The notes under the pieces were generated by a model. The model saw only the letters and a program-made list of their open reading frames with translations, ran no database searches and had not been told where the DNA came from. Position numbers and translations under genes: made by a program. Below, piece by piece: positions 27,868-35,259 of a DNA stretch of 43,001 nucleotides. Source of the DNA: an uncultured Clostridia bacterium (GTDB lineage Bacteria > Bacillota > Clostridia > Oscillospirales > Ruminococcaceae); the NCBI GenBank assembly GCA_947631445.1, contig CANRLN010000012.1, forward strand, positions 1 through 43,001. Direction: 5' to 3'. Every line of letters begins with the position of its first letter. Within the stretch, counting starts at the first letter, position 1.

Positions 27868-27891
27868 AATAACACTTCCTTAATAAAATAA

Positions 27892-28512
27892 TTACTTTTC
27901 TTCTGCATATTCAAGACTGAAATCACAGCAGGCTTTTTCTTCTGCCAGTGTACCTGTGCGTTTCCAGTGCAGTGATTCACTTATATTGTTGTAGCACAAT
28001 TCATCTGCAAGACAGAATAGATAGCATATTTCAGAACAATGATATTTTTTAACCGTTTCCAAATAGGGGCAGGTTTTTATATTAAATTGTGCTTTATTAT
28101 TTGTGATAATATTCCAATCTATTACAAATCCTGCATCTTCAGAATATTGCTTTTGCATTTCTTCAGCAAAGGTCTTTGGGAATACCGACTGCAAATTTGA
28201 TGCACAGACAAAATTACGCAGAGTTTTTGCCTGCATGGAAACAGATTCAACAAAGAGTGTTTCCAGCAGTTCAATTGTCTTTTTTTTATCAAAATATTTC
28301 AGCAACGTCTGATATAACGCAATAAGTGGATAAATACACTTTTCTGTATGAAGTTTCAGTGCATCGGAATCCGAACAGTTTTCCTGACAGAAATTTTGAT
28401 ACTTCCTGTCAGCCTCTGTCAGTATTTCTGTACCTGTTTCTTCTCCCAGCTGATTGGTTAAGCGTTTTCTCCAAAGAGAAGCATATTTTGTTCTTTCAAT
28501 TTTGGTTTTCAT
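27892..28512 (-). CDS. L-2-amino-thiazoline-4-carboxylate hydrolase family protein
   Basis: The 206-residue protein is rich in Cys and His. Its C-terminal half has the pattern of the ATC hydrolase family: TCPYLETVKKYHCSEICYLF, then CLADELCYNN, LHWKRTGTLAEEKACCDFS. The founding enzyme opens the thiazoline ring of 2-aminothiazoline-4-carboxylate on the way to cysteine in Pseudomonas. Next to a thiazoline assembly line and between exporter and importer genes, a plausible role is opening thiazoline rings of the imported or failed product, or binding it. That is inference. Start overlaps the S-component stop by 4 nt (ATGA). Confidence 0.75.
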   Translation of the reverse strand: MKTKIERTKYASLWRKRLTNQLGEETGTEILTEADRKYQNFCQENCSDSDALKLHTEKCIYPLIALYQTLLKYFDKKKTIELLETLFVESVSMQAKTLRNFVCASNLQSVFPKTFAEEMQKQYSEDAGFVIDWNIITNNKAQFNIKTCPYLETVKKYHCSEICYLFCLADELCYNNISESLHWKRTGTLAEEKACCDFSLEYAEEK

Positions 28513-29111
28513 ACCACACCTGTTTCATCAGGTACATCTGCAAGCAAATGCTTCTTCATGATTTTCTGTGCAATCATTGCACCGATAAAAGATGCAACTA
28601 AAATTCCTGCAACCAGTGCAACTGCAACCCATGAGTGAAGTATATCTGCTGCGGCAAGAATATTTTCACCATTGTTCTGCTTTACAAAGTCCTCCTTGTT
28701 TCCGAAGAAAGAATTGTAAGCCATAACATACGGATAGAATGTACCACCAACAGAAGCGATAAGTTGAACCAACATATAGCAAACTGTAAGGAATGATTTT
28801 TTAGCATAGTTTCCTTTCATAAGAATCAGTTCCGCAACAACGCCCGCAATAAGATAGCAGACAACATATGGCAGATATCCGCCAAGTCCGCCTCTTACTG
28901 CACAATAGATAAACAATGCTCCCTTTTTAGGTACTTTTACTCCGATAGTAAAAAATACAATTCCCTCAAGAACAGAGTAAATAATCGGCATAAGCAAAAT
29001 TGTTATTGGTGATACATACAGCAGAGAACTTGCCATAAACAGCAACACATTTATTAATGCGAGCAGTACAATTGTAATAATATCTTTGATATTTAATTTT
29101 TCAGAATTCAT
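28509..29111 (-). CDS. ECF transporter S component, Trep_Strep/MptD type
   Basis: The 200-residue integral membrane protein has about six hydrophobic helices. It fits the putative ECF substrate-binding subunits named Trep_Strep in the TIGR families, with features such as IIYSVLEGIVFFTIGVKVPKKG and VRGGLGGYLPYVV. Start is the ATG at 29111, with GGAGG 8 nt upstream inside the end of the fused ECF gene; an upstream in-frame start at 29159 would overlap that gene by 46 nt. Paired with the A-A-T fusion, it would choose the cargo. Cargo is inferred to be the metal-chelate made by this locus. Confidence 0.82.
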   Translation of the reverse strand: MNSEKLNIKDIITIVLLALINVLLFMASSLLYVSPITILLMPIIYSVLEGIVFFTIGVKVPKKGALFIYCAVRGGLGGYLPYVVCYLIAGVVAELILMKGNYAKKSFLTVCYMLVQLIASVGGTFYPYVMAYNSFFGNKEDFVKQNNGENILAAADILHSWVAVALVAGILVASFIGAMIAQKIMKKHLLADVPDETGVV

Positions 29112-29113
29112 TT

Positions 29114-31318
29114 TTATTGCCTCCATACAAAACGGGCTGTAACGCTGAACGCTATACAAGCAATCAGCAAAACCGCCATAAAAATATCAGCCATTCCTAT
29201 TTTAAGACTTACATAGGATTCTCGTTTTCGTTTTAAATTAATACCTCTTGTTTCAGCAGAAGCCGTAAGTGACTCTGCAATGCGTATGACACGGAATATC
29301 ATAGGCACAATGAGCATTTCAAAATACTCAGGAAGCCTTTTTATTTTTTCCGTCCACGAACCAAACATATCTCTCGTTTTCATAGACTGTCGCATAATAC
29401 GCAAATCATTGGACAACACCGGGAAAAAGCGAAATATGACACTGCATACCATAATAATTGTTTCGGGAACATGAAGTTTTCTCAGACCAGCAGTAATACG
29501 TGATGAATTTCCGTTCTCTGAAACAGCCGAAAATGTCATATATATAAGTACAAGTACCTGTGCATATTGCATGATAAATCCTGTAGCAGAGTGCGGAAGT
29601 AAAAAGTACATCAGATATATTAAAATATATGCAACAAGTCCCGTGATTGCGGTGCGGTATCGCTTTTCATAGAGAAGTACCACAAACACTGATGCAAAAA
29701 AAGTAATGGCTGTGGGAGAAACTTTTCTTGTTGTAATCAGCATTGCTGTAATAAGATAAGCAAATTTAATTCTTGGGTCACAAAATCTATTTTTGGTGTT
29801 TTTGGAAAGAGGTCTTTGATTATCTGATGTATTGAAATTATTCTGCATACAGTCAACCAGTTTAGAAAAACTTTTCGGTTCAGAAAAATCATAAGTTTCA
29901 TTAACTGTTCCGTCACGAAGATAAACACATTTTGTGCAGACCTGTGAAATCAGTTCAAGGTCATGAGTGATAATAAAAATAACTTTATCCTTACGCATTT
30001 CCTTGATAATCTCAGAACACTTTAAAAGACTTTCTTTGTCCAGTCCGGCAGTAGGTTCATCAAATACAGCAATCTGCTTGGGTGAAAAATATGCAAGGAG
30101 CAAAACAAGTTTCTGCATCTGTCCGCCCGACAGTGAAAACGGGTGTCTGTTGCGAAGTTCCCACATATCAAACGCTTTAAGCACTCTTTCCATTTCTGTA
30201 AGCAATTCAGGAGTTTCTTCCTTGCCATATTTCAGTTCATTGAAAACCGAATTTGTAAAAAACTGAAATTCAGCTTCCTGCATAATGAAAATTCCGTTTT
30301 TCTGTAAGGATTTAACCGACTGTATTACATTGTCAATCGAGATATTTCCTGAATCAGCGGACAACAAACCTGTTATCACTTTTCCGAAGGTAGTCTTCCC
30401 GCTTCCGTTAGAGCCTACTATTCCTATTACCTCTCCCGTTTCTGCTGAAACGGACATCCCCGAAAGAATTTTATCTTTTGCCCTGTGATAAGAAAAACAA
30501 ATATTCTCCGCTGAAACCTTTATTTTCTTTGTCGGATTCACAGGAGCAACAGGTTGTTTTTTTATGTTCTCAAATGAAATTGTTCTTAATTTTCTTTCAC
30601 TAAGTTCATGTTCGGAAAGAGTTTTCATAACAGATGCAGGTATTCTTTCAACAATTCTTCCGTGTTCCATACGGACAAATTCATCTGCAATATCTTTCAG
30701 ATAATAGAGCCTGTGTTCACTGATAAGCAAGGTTTTTCCTTCAGATTTAAGATAAGCAAGTAAATCCGATAATTGTCTGATAACTGAAAAATCAAGATTT
30801 GCTGTTGGTTCATCGAGCAAAAAAATATCTGTGTCCAGTGCCTTTGCGGCAAGCACAGCAATCATTTGACGTTCTCCGCTTGAAAGTGCAAATACATTGC
30901 GGTCTTTAAGTTTTTCAAGACCTGTTTCATGATACACCGAATTAACACGCTTCACTATTTCATCATGAGAAAACCCGAAATTTTCAAGTCCGAATGAAAT
31001 TTCTGCTGAACTGTCGGTGGTAAAAAATTGACTTCTTGGGTCTTGAAACACAGATGCAACCTGTTCTCCAACTTCTCCAATAGAATATTCTTTTACATCT
31101 TTTCCGTTCAGCAGACAAAAGCCTTTTAGCTCTCCCTCATAAAATTGTGGAATCAAATGATTGACACATCGCAAAAGTGTTGACTTTCCACAGCCACTGC
31201 TTCCCGTCAGAACTACACAACTGCCTTTTTTCACAACCTGATTTATATCACAAAGAGTATCTTTTTTTTCGTTCTTATAACGAAAATTCAAATCACAAAC
31301 TATTTGTTCTTCTTGCAA
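29114..31318 (-). CDS. Fused ECF transporter: EcfA-EcfA'-EcfT
   Basis: The 734-residue protein joins both ATPases and the membrane coupling subunit. First ATPase: Walker A SSGCGKSTLL (about 38-47), signature LSSGERQM, Walker B FLLDEPTANLD. Second: Walker A GSNGSGKTTFG (about 287-297), signature LSGGQMQK, Walker B VFDEPTAGLD. From about 495 to the end are T-component helices, ending in a basic coupling region with the SAETRGINLKRKR motif. In most bacteria these are three genes. Start is TTG at 31318 with GAGGAG 8 nt upstream. It is the first gene after an intergenic region with its own promoter and a predicted operator. It energises uptake through the S component encoded next. Confidence 0.9.
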   Translation of the reverse strand: MQEEQIVCDLNFRYKNEKKDTLCDINQVVKKGSCVVLTGSSGCGKSTLLRCVNHLIPQFYEGELKGFCLLNGKDVKEYSIGEVGEQVASVFQDPRSQFFTTDSSAEISFGLENFGFSHDEIVKRVNSVYHETGLEKLKDRNVFALSSGERQMIAVLAAKALDTDIFLLDEPTANLDFSVIRQLSDLLAYLKSEGKTLLISEHRLYYLKDIADEFVRMEHGRIVERIPASVMKTLSEHELSERKLRTISFENIKKQPVAPVNPTKKIKVSAENICFSYHRAKDKILSGMSVSAETGEVIGIVGSNGSGKTTFGKVITGLLSADSGNISIDNVIQSVKSLQKNGIFIMQEAEFQFFTNSVFNELKYGKEETPELLTEMERVLKAFDMWELRNRHPFSLSGGQMQKLVLLLAYFSPKQIAVFDEPTAGLDKESLLKCSEIIKEMRKDKVIFIITHDLELISQVCTKCVYLRDGTVNETYDFSEPKSFSKLVDCMQNNFNTSDNQRPLSKNTKNRFCDPRIKFAYLITAMLITTRKVSPTAITFFASVFVVLLYEKRYRTAITGLVAYILIYLMYFLLPHSATGFIMQYAQVLVLIYMTFSAVSENGNSSRITAGLRKLHVPETIIMVCSVIFRFFPVLSNDLRIMRQSMKTRDMFGSWTEKIKRLPEYFEMLIVPMIFRVIRIAESLTASAETRGINLKRKRESYVSLKIGMADIFMAVLLIACIAFSVTARFVWRQ

Positions 31319-31341
31319 GTTATCATCTCCTCTTAAATAAA

Positions 31342-31357
31342 GTTAGCCAAAGGTAAC
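31342..31357. promoter_or_regulatory. Predicted repressor operator, copy 1 (GTTAG-N7-TAAC)
   Basis: GTTAGCCAAAGGTAAC is an imperfect 16 bp dyad. It lies 8 nt downstream of the -10 box of the ECF promoter, at the likely start of transcription. It matches two more copies upstream of cysE in length and arm sequence. Confidence 0.6.
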
Positions 31358-31365
31358 CGATGCAT

Positions 31366-31394
31366 ATAATGCTAAAATGTTTGGATTATATCAA
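31366..31394 (-). promoter_or_regulatory. Promoter of the ECF-NRPS gene run
   Basis: On the minus strand, TTGATA (31389-31394) and CATTAT (31366-31371) have a 17 bp spacer. The -10 box is weak. A stronger TATAAT overlaps the -35 region but has no good -35 partner. Because all genes down to 3633 follow closely, this could drive the whole biosynthetic run. Confidence 0.55.
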
Positions 31395-31426
31395 TGGGTT
31401 CATGGTTGCTAATTTTAAAGCCTATT

Positions 31427-32380
31427 TTAGCTGATAAGGCTTTTATCTTTTTCTTTATCATTCATAATCAGATGAGGCTTTTCGTTTGCCACTCTTGTGT
31501 TATCAGGAACAGAAGAAGTTACAAATGTATTTCCACAAATCACAGAATTATTTCCGATTACCGTATTTCCGCCAAGAATAGAGGCTCCTGAATAAATTGT
31601 AACATTATCCAGAATTGTAGGGTGTCTTTTCACGCCGTTAAGCTTTTGACCACCTTTTGTAGAAAGTGCTCCGAGAGTAACACCCTGATAAATCTTGACG
31701 TTATTTCCGATTGTAGTAGTTTCTCCAATAACAATTCCTGTTCCGTGGTCAATAAAGAAATATTTTCCGATATCTGCACCGGGGTGAATATCTATTCCTG
31801 TAAGTGTATGGGCATATTCCGTCATAATTCTGGGAATAAGCGGAACTGCCAACGTATACAGCTCATGTGCAATTCTGTATATCAAAGTAGCATTAAGTCC
31901 CGGATAAGAATAAATTATTTCCTTATTATCAAAAGCAGCAGGGTCACCCTCAAATGTTGCTAAAAGGTCTGTCTTAATATATTCTCTTATCTTAGGAAGC
32001 TTTTCAATAAAAAGCAAACAAAAGCCTTCACTGACCTGAATTCTTTTTTTGCCGTCAACATTCATATATCCCGGCATCAAATCAAGAACAGATGCTATCT
32101 GTTGTGAAAGGTGGCACATTATATCATTGAGAACCAAAAACAATTTGCTTCTTACGGTATATACAGAACTTCCACTGTCCTCAAAATAGCCTACCAAAAT
32201 AAGTCTTTTGAGGTTGTCAAGAATTTCCGATATTACTGTTCTATCGGGATTGTTTAATTCTGTCGGCAAAGAATGAGTTTCAATATCCTTTTCATAATCT
32301 TCAATGATTGCATCAGCAACCTGTGCAATTCTATGCTGCACATTTTCAACTTCAGGATACTCTATTGTTTCAATTTTCAA
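31427..32380 (-). CDS. cysE: Serine O-acetyltransferase
   Basis: The protein of about 317 residues makes O-acetylserine from serine and acetyl-CoA, the committed step to cysteine. The N-terminal half is helical; the C-terminal half is a hexapeptide-repeat left-handed helix with GIDIHPGADIGKYFFIDHG (catalytic His/Asp region), TGIVIGETTTIGNN, KIYQGVTLGA, KGGQ and KRHPTI. The length fits the longer EpsC-type enzymes. I use the TTG at 32380, 6 nt after GAGGT; a TTG at 32386 is too close to the ribosome site. No cysteine synthase gene accompanies it. The promoter and operator elements upstream resemble those of the ECF gene, so it is probably co-regulated and supplies cysteine for the thiazoline rings. 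Confidence 0.93.
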   Translation of the reverse strand: MKIETIEYPEVENVQHRIAQVADAIIEDYEKDIETHSLPTELNNPDRTVISEILDNLKRLILVGYFEDSGSSVYTVRSKLFLVLNDIMCHLSQQIASVLDLMPGYMNVDGKKRIQVSEGFCLLFIEKLPKIREYIKTDLLATFEGDPAAFDNKEIIYSYPGLNATLIYRIAHELYTLAVPLIPRIMTEYAHTLTGIDIHPGADIGKYFFIDHGTGIVIGETTTIGNNVKIYQGVTLGALSTKGGQKLNGVKRHPTILDNVTIYSGASILGGNTVIGNNSVICGNTFVTSSVPDNTRVANEKPHLIMNDKEKDKSLIS

Positions 32381-32403
32381 ATTCAAACCTCATTTCAAAA
32401 TAA

Positions 32404-32419
32404 GTTAGTCACAATTAAC
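32404..32419. promoter_or_regulatory. Predicted repressor operator, copy 2 (GTTAG-N7-TAAC)
   Basis: GTTAGTCACAATTAAC has the same arms and spacing as the copies at 31342 and 32530. It lies 24 bp before the cysE start and overlaps a TTAGGTGGTTAA element on the minus strand (32415-32426), next to a perfect ACCTA-N5-TAGGT dyad at 32421-32435. Confidence 0.55.
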
Positions 32420-32426
32420 CACCTAA
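32415..32426 (-). promoter_or_regulatory. TTAGGTGGYTAA element, copy 1
   Basis: Read on the minus strand this is TTAGGTGGTTAA. It resembles half of the TTAGGTTAGGCTAACCTAA consensus known for DtxR/IdeR iron repressors. A second copy is at 32645-32656. Confidence 0.4.
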
Positions 32427-32529
32427 GGTATAGGTTCTGATAATAAATATATAACTATATAATTTAAATATTTCTTTTTACCGCATATTTTTAACATACA
32501 GTCTGTATTTCGAACCTTTGTTATAATTA

Positions 32530-32545
32530 GTTAGCTAATGATAAC
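32530..32545. promoter_or_regulatory. Predicted repressor operator, copy 3 (GTTAG-N7-TAAC)
   Basis: GTTAGCTAATGATAAC lies 10 nt downstream of the -10 box of the cysE promoter, at about +4 to +19. Binding there would block initiation. Confidence 0.62.
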
Positions 32546-32555
32546 TCTATAAATC

Positions 32556-32584
32556 ATAATAACATATAGTGTTTCAAAAGTCAA
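32556..32584 (-). promoter_or_regulatory. Promoter of cysE and possibly of the whole locus
   Basis: On the minus strand, TTGACT (32579-32584) and TATTAT (32556-32561) have a 17 bp spacer, followed by operator copy 3. The leader to the cysE start is about 170 nt long and AT-rich. Confidence 0.72.
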
Positions 32585-32644
32585 CAAATATTTCATGACG
32601 AGTTTGTTAATAATTTGTTAATTGACAACTATTTAGTTTGCATT

Positions 32645-32656
32645 TTAGCCACCTAA
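32645..32656 (-). promoter_or_regulatory. TTAGGTGGYTAA element, copy 2
   Basis: On the minus strand this is TTAGGTGGCTAA, embedded in the dyad TTTAG-N4-CTAAA (32644-32657). It lies about 60 bp upstream of the cysE -35 box. Confidence 0.4.
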
Positions 32657-32770
32657 AGTAAATAATATTCAGTAGGTATAATACTGTATAAACTGAAAAA
32701 TTTTATAAGAAAAACTGCACCGCCGAGGCTGAACCTTGCGTTCGTATTCATGACTATAATTTAATATGGT

Positions 32771-32905
32771 ATGCTCTGTGTTTATCATTTCCACTTTCAC
32801 ATATATATTGGTTCTGAAAATGGTGCTTTAAATAATGGATTTACTACATTCAAGGCATGGAAAGTACTGAAAGAATGCAAAACAATTTATAATAAAATTG
32901 CATAA
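32771..32905 (+). pseudogene. 44-codon ORF, probable gene remnant
   Basis: ATG at 32771 to TAA at 32903-32905. The C-terminal part, ending TFKAWKVLKECKTIYNKIA, looks protein-like, but there is no ribosome site and I recognise no family. It lies in the gap between the NRPS locus and the restriction operon, on the opposite strand to cysE. Confidence 0.2.
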
Positions 32906-32973
32906 AAAATAAAGTGGGTTTTGTAAAAAGTGACAGTATTTTTAGAAGTTTATAACAAAAATATTCATACTTA

Positions 32974-33002
32974 TTGAATTTTATTGCAAAATGTTGTATA
33001 AT
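32974..33002 (+). promoter_or_regulatory. Promoter of the type I restriction-modification operon
   Basis: TTGAAT (32974-32979) and a perfect TATAAT (32997-33002) have a 17 bp spacer, 35 bp before the hsdM start codon, with GGAGTGA as ribosome site. Confidence 0.8.
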
Positions 33003-33036
33003 AAAATTAATTAAAAGATTTTGGAGTGATTAAATA

Positions 33037-34542
33037 ATGACTGAGAAAAATAATGCTAATTTAGGTTTTGAAAAGGAATTGTGGAACGCAGCTTGTGTTC
33101 TTTGGGGACACATTCCAGCTGCTGAATATAGAAACGTTATAATCGGGCTTATATTTTTAAGGTATATTTCAACTGCTTTTGAAAAGAAATATAATGAACT
33201 TGTAGCTGAAGGTGACGGCTTTGAAGATGATGTTGACGCTTATCTTGAGGATAATATTTTCTTTGTACCTGAGGACGCAAGGTGGAGCAAAATTGCCAAA
33301 ATGGCACATACTCCCGAAATTGGAATTACTCTTGACGATGCAATGAGAGCTATTGAAAAAGATAACCCAAGGCTAAAAAATGTTTTGCCTAAAAATTATG
33401 CCACACCCGACCTTGATAAAACAGTTTTAGGTGATGTTGTGGATTTATTTACAAATATGAATATGGAAGAAACAGAAGATAACAGAGATATTTTGGGACG
33501 GACTTATGAATATTGTCTTGCAAAATTTGCCGAAAAAGAAGGAAAAAAAGGCGGAGAATATTACACACCGTCAAGCATTGTAAACACGCTGGTTGAAATT
33601 TTGAAACCTTTTAATAACTGCCGTGTATATGACTGCTGTTGCGGAAGTGGTGGTATGTTCGTACAGTCCGCTAAATTTATTGAAGAACATTCTCATAGGC
33701 GTGATGAAATTTCCATTTATGGGCAGGAGGCAAACTCTGACACTTGGAAAATGGCGATTATGAATTTAACAATCAGAGGAATTGACGCCGATTTAGGACC
33801 ATATCACGCTGACACTTTTTCAAACGATTTGCACCCAAATTTAAAGGCAGATTTTATTCTTGCAAATCCACCGTTTAACTATTCACCTTGGGGTGGGGAT
33901 AAACTACAAGATGACAAGCGTTGGAAATACGGCACTCCACCAACAGGAAACGCCAACTTTGCTTGGATTCAACATATGATTTACCACCTTGCCCCAAACG
34001 GAAAAATCGGTCTTGTGCTTGCAAACGGTGCTTTATCATCACAGACAAGTGGTGAGGGTGAAATTCGTAAAAATATAATTGAAGATGATTTAATTGAAGG
34101 AATTATTGCACTTCCCACACAGCTTTTTTATAGCGTTACAATTCCTGCTACACTTTGGTTTATCACTAAAAATAAAAAGCAAAAAGGAAAAACGTTGTTT
34201 ATTGACGCAAGAAAAATGGGCTTTATGGTCGACCGTAAGCACAGAGATTTCAGCAAGGAAGATATTCAAAAATTGGCTGATACATTTGAGCGTTTCCAAA
34301 ATGGCAAGCTTGAGGATATAAAAGGTTTTTGCAAGGTTGCCACTACCGAAGAAATAAAAAATCAAGATTATATTTTAACACCAGGAAGATATGTGGGAAT
34401 TGAGGAACAGGAAGATGACGGCGAGCCTTTCGAGGAAAAAATGGACAGGCTGACAAGTGAACTGTCGGAAATGTTCAAAAAATCTCATGAGCTTGAGGAC
34501 GAAATCAAAAACAAGTTGGGGGCGATTGGATATGAAATATAA
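33037..34542 (+). CDS. hsdM: Type I restriction-modification system, methyltransferase subunit
   Basis: The 501-residue protein methylates adenine as part of the HsdM2S and R2M2S complexes. The N-terminal helical region (about 10-140) is the HsdM_N type. The SAM-binding motif CCCGSGGMF is at about 200-208 and the catalytic NPPF at about 277-280, followed by GKIGLVLANGALS. A C-terminal coiled segment (MDRLTSELSEMFKKSHELEDEI) contacts the specificity subunit. It has a strong promoter and is first in a six-gene run. The stop overlaps the start of the nucleotidyltransferase gene by 11 nt, so the toxin-antitoxin-like pair is translated from the same message. Confidence 0.96.
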   Translation: MTEKNNANLGFEKELWNAACVLWGHIPAAEYRNVIIGLIFLRYISTAFEKKYNELVAEGDGFEDDVDAYLEDNIFFVPEDARWSKIAKMAHTPEIGITLDDAMRAIEKDNPRLKNVLPKNYATPDLDKTVLGDVVDLFTNMNMEETEDNRDILGRTYEYCLAKFAEKEGKKGGEYYTPSSIVNTLVEILKPFNNCRVYDCCCGSGGMFVQSAKFIEEHSHRRDEISIYGQEANSDTWKMAIMNLTIRGIDADLGPYHADTFSNDLHPNLKADFILANPPFNYSPWGGDKLQDDKRWKYGTPPTGNANFAWIQHMIYHLAPNGKIGLVLANGALSSQTSGEGEIRKNIIEDDLIEGIIALPTQLFYSVTIPATLWFITKNKKQKGKTLFIDARKMGFMVDRKHRDFSKEDIQKLADTFERFQNGKLEDIKGFCKVATTEEIKNQDYILTPGRYVGIEEQEDDGEPFEEKMDRLTSELSEMFKKSHELEDEIKNKLGAIGYEI

Positions 34543-34822
34543 TTTGCCCGACAGAGTTTTAAGGGAAATTAAATTTTTCGCCAAAAAATATAATATAGAA
34601 AAAGTAATTCTTTTTGGTTCACGAGCAAAAGGGACACATACTGAAAGAAGCGATATTGACCTTGCAGTTAGTGGTGGGGATATTACGAACTTTGGATTTG
34701 ATGTAGATGAGCTTACACACACCCTTTTAATGTTTGATATTGTAAATCTTGATAGAGGGATAAGTGAAGAACTACAAAAAGAGATTGATAGGGACGGAGT
34801 GGTTATTTATGAAAAAGTTTGA
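34532..34822 (+). CDS. MNT-type minimal nucleotidyltransferase
   Basis: The 96-residue protein has the polymerase-beta nucleotidyltransferase motif GSRAKGTHTERSDIDLAV, with G29-S30 and the metal-binding D41 and D43. Members paired with HEPN proteins (HI0073/HI0074 type, type VII toxin-antitoxin) attach AMP to the HEPN toxin's tyrosine and neutralise it. The start at 34532 overlaps the hsdM stop and has GGGGGCGATT upstream; the longer frame inside hsdM is a shadow. Its end overlaps the HEPN gene by 14 nt. The pair lies between hsdM and hsdS. Confidence 0.88.
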   Translation: MKYNLPDRVLREIKFFAKKYNIEKVILFGSRAKGTHTERSDIDLAVSGGDITNFGFDVDELTHTLLMFDIVNLDRGISEELQKEIDRDGVVIYEKV

Positions 34823-35219
34823 TAACTTTTCAAACTGCCTTAATGTTTTAGCAGGTGCTAATTTTGAACTTGCTAATAACGATGATGTATACAGAACAGG
34901 GATTATAGGGCAATTCAACCTTACATTTGAACTTGCATGGAAAGCATTGCAGGCAGTGTTAAGACTACATTGTGTAAATGGAGCAGAAACAGGTTCACCG
35001 AGGGAAATATTACAACTTGGTTATAAAGTGGGTTTTTTAAGCAATTCGGCAGTATGGCTTACTATGTTAAATAAGCGTAATACATCAGTTCATATTTACG
35101 ATGAAGATAAAATAGATGAAATGATTTTGCTAATTAAAAACAGTTTTATTCCAGCTTTTAAAGAGCTTGAAAAAACGTTGAGTGAAAAATTAAAAGAAGT
35201 AGAGGGAGATTGGGAATAA
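34809..35219 (+). CDS. HEPN-domain nucleotidyltransferase-partner protein (HI0074 family)
   Basis: The 136-residue, all-helical protein matches the nucleotidyltransferase substrate-binding family. It has the HEPN RNase motif R90-N91-T-S-V-H95-I-Y97, where Tyr97 corresponds to the residue AMPylated by the MNT partner in characterised pairs. FELAWKALQAVLR and TGSPREILQLGYK are typical of the family. Start is the ATG at 34809 inside the end of the antitoxin gene. In known pairs the HEPN protein is a tRNA- or mRNA-cleaving toxin. Position inside the restriction operon suggests it guards the operon or adds a second defence response; that is inference. Confidence 0.87.
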   Translation: MKKFDNFSNCLNVLAGANFELANNDDVYRTGIIGQFNLTFELAWKALQAVLRLHCVNGAETGSPREILQLGYKVGFLSNSAVWLTMLNKRNTSVHIYDEDKIDEMILLIKNSFIPAFKELEKTLSEKLKEVEGDWE

Positions 35220-35259
35220 CCTGCTCACAGAAAATATATAGGATATAGAGGTAAATATG

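Noticed and set aside
8627-31318. Many plus-strand reading frames of 60-176 codons across the NRPS and transporter region
   Set aside because: They lie antisense to long, motif-rich minus-strand genes, lack ribosome sites and show no domain patterns; their composition (rich in Cys, Phe, His) is what antisense frames give.
31400-31445. Hairpin at the cysE stop (AAAGCCT/AGGCTTT) as a terminator between cysE and the ECF gene
   Set aside because: The loop is 13 nt and no T run follows on the minus strand; it does not look able to end transcription, so readthrough from cysE remains possible.
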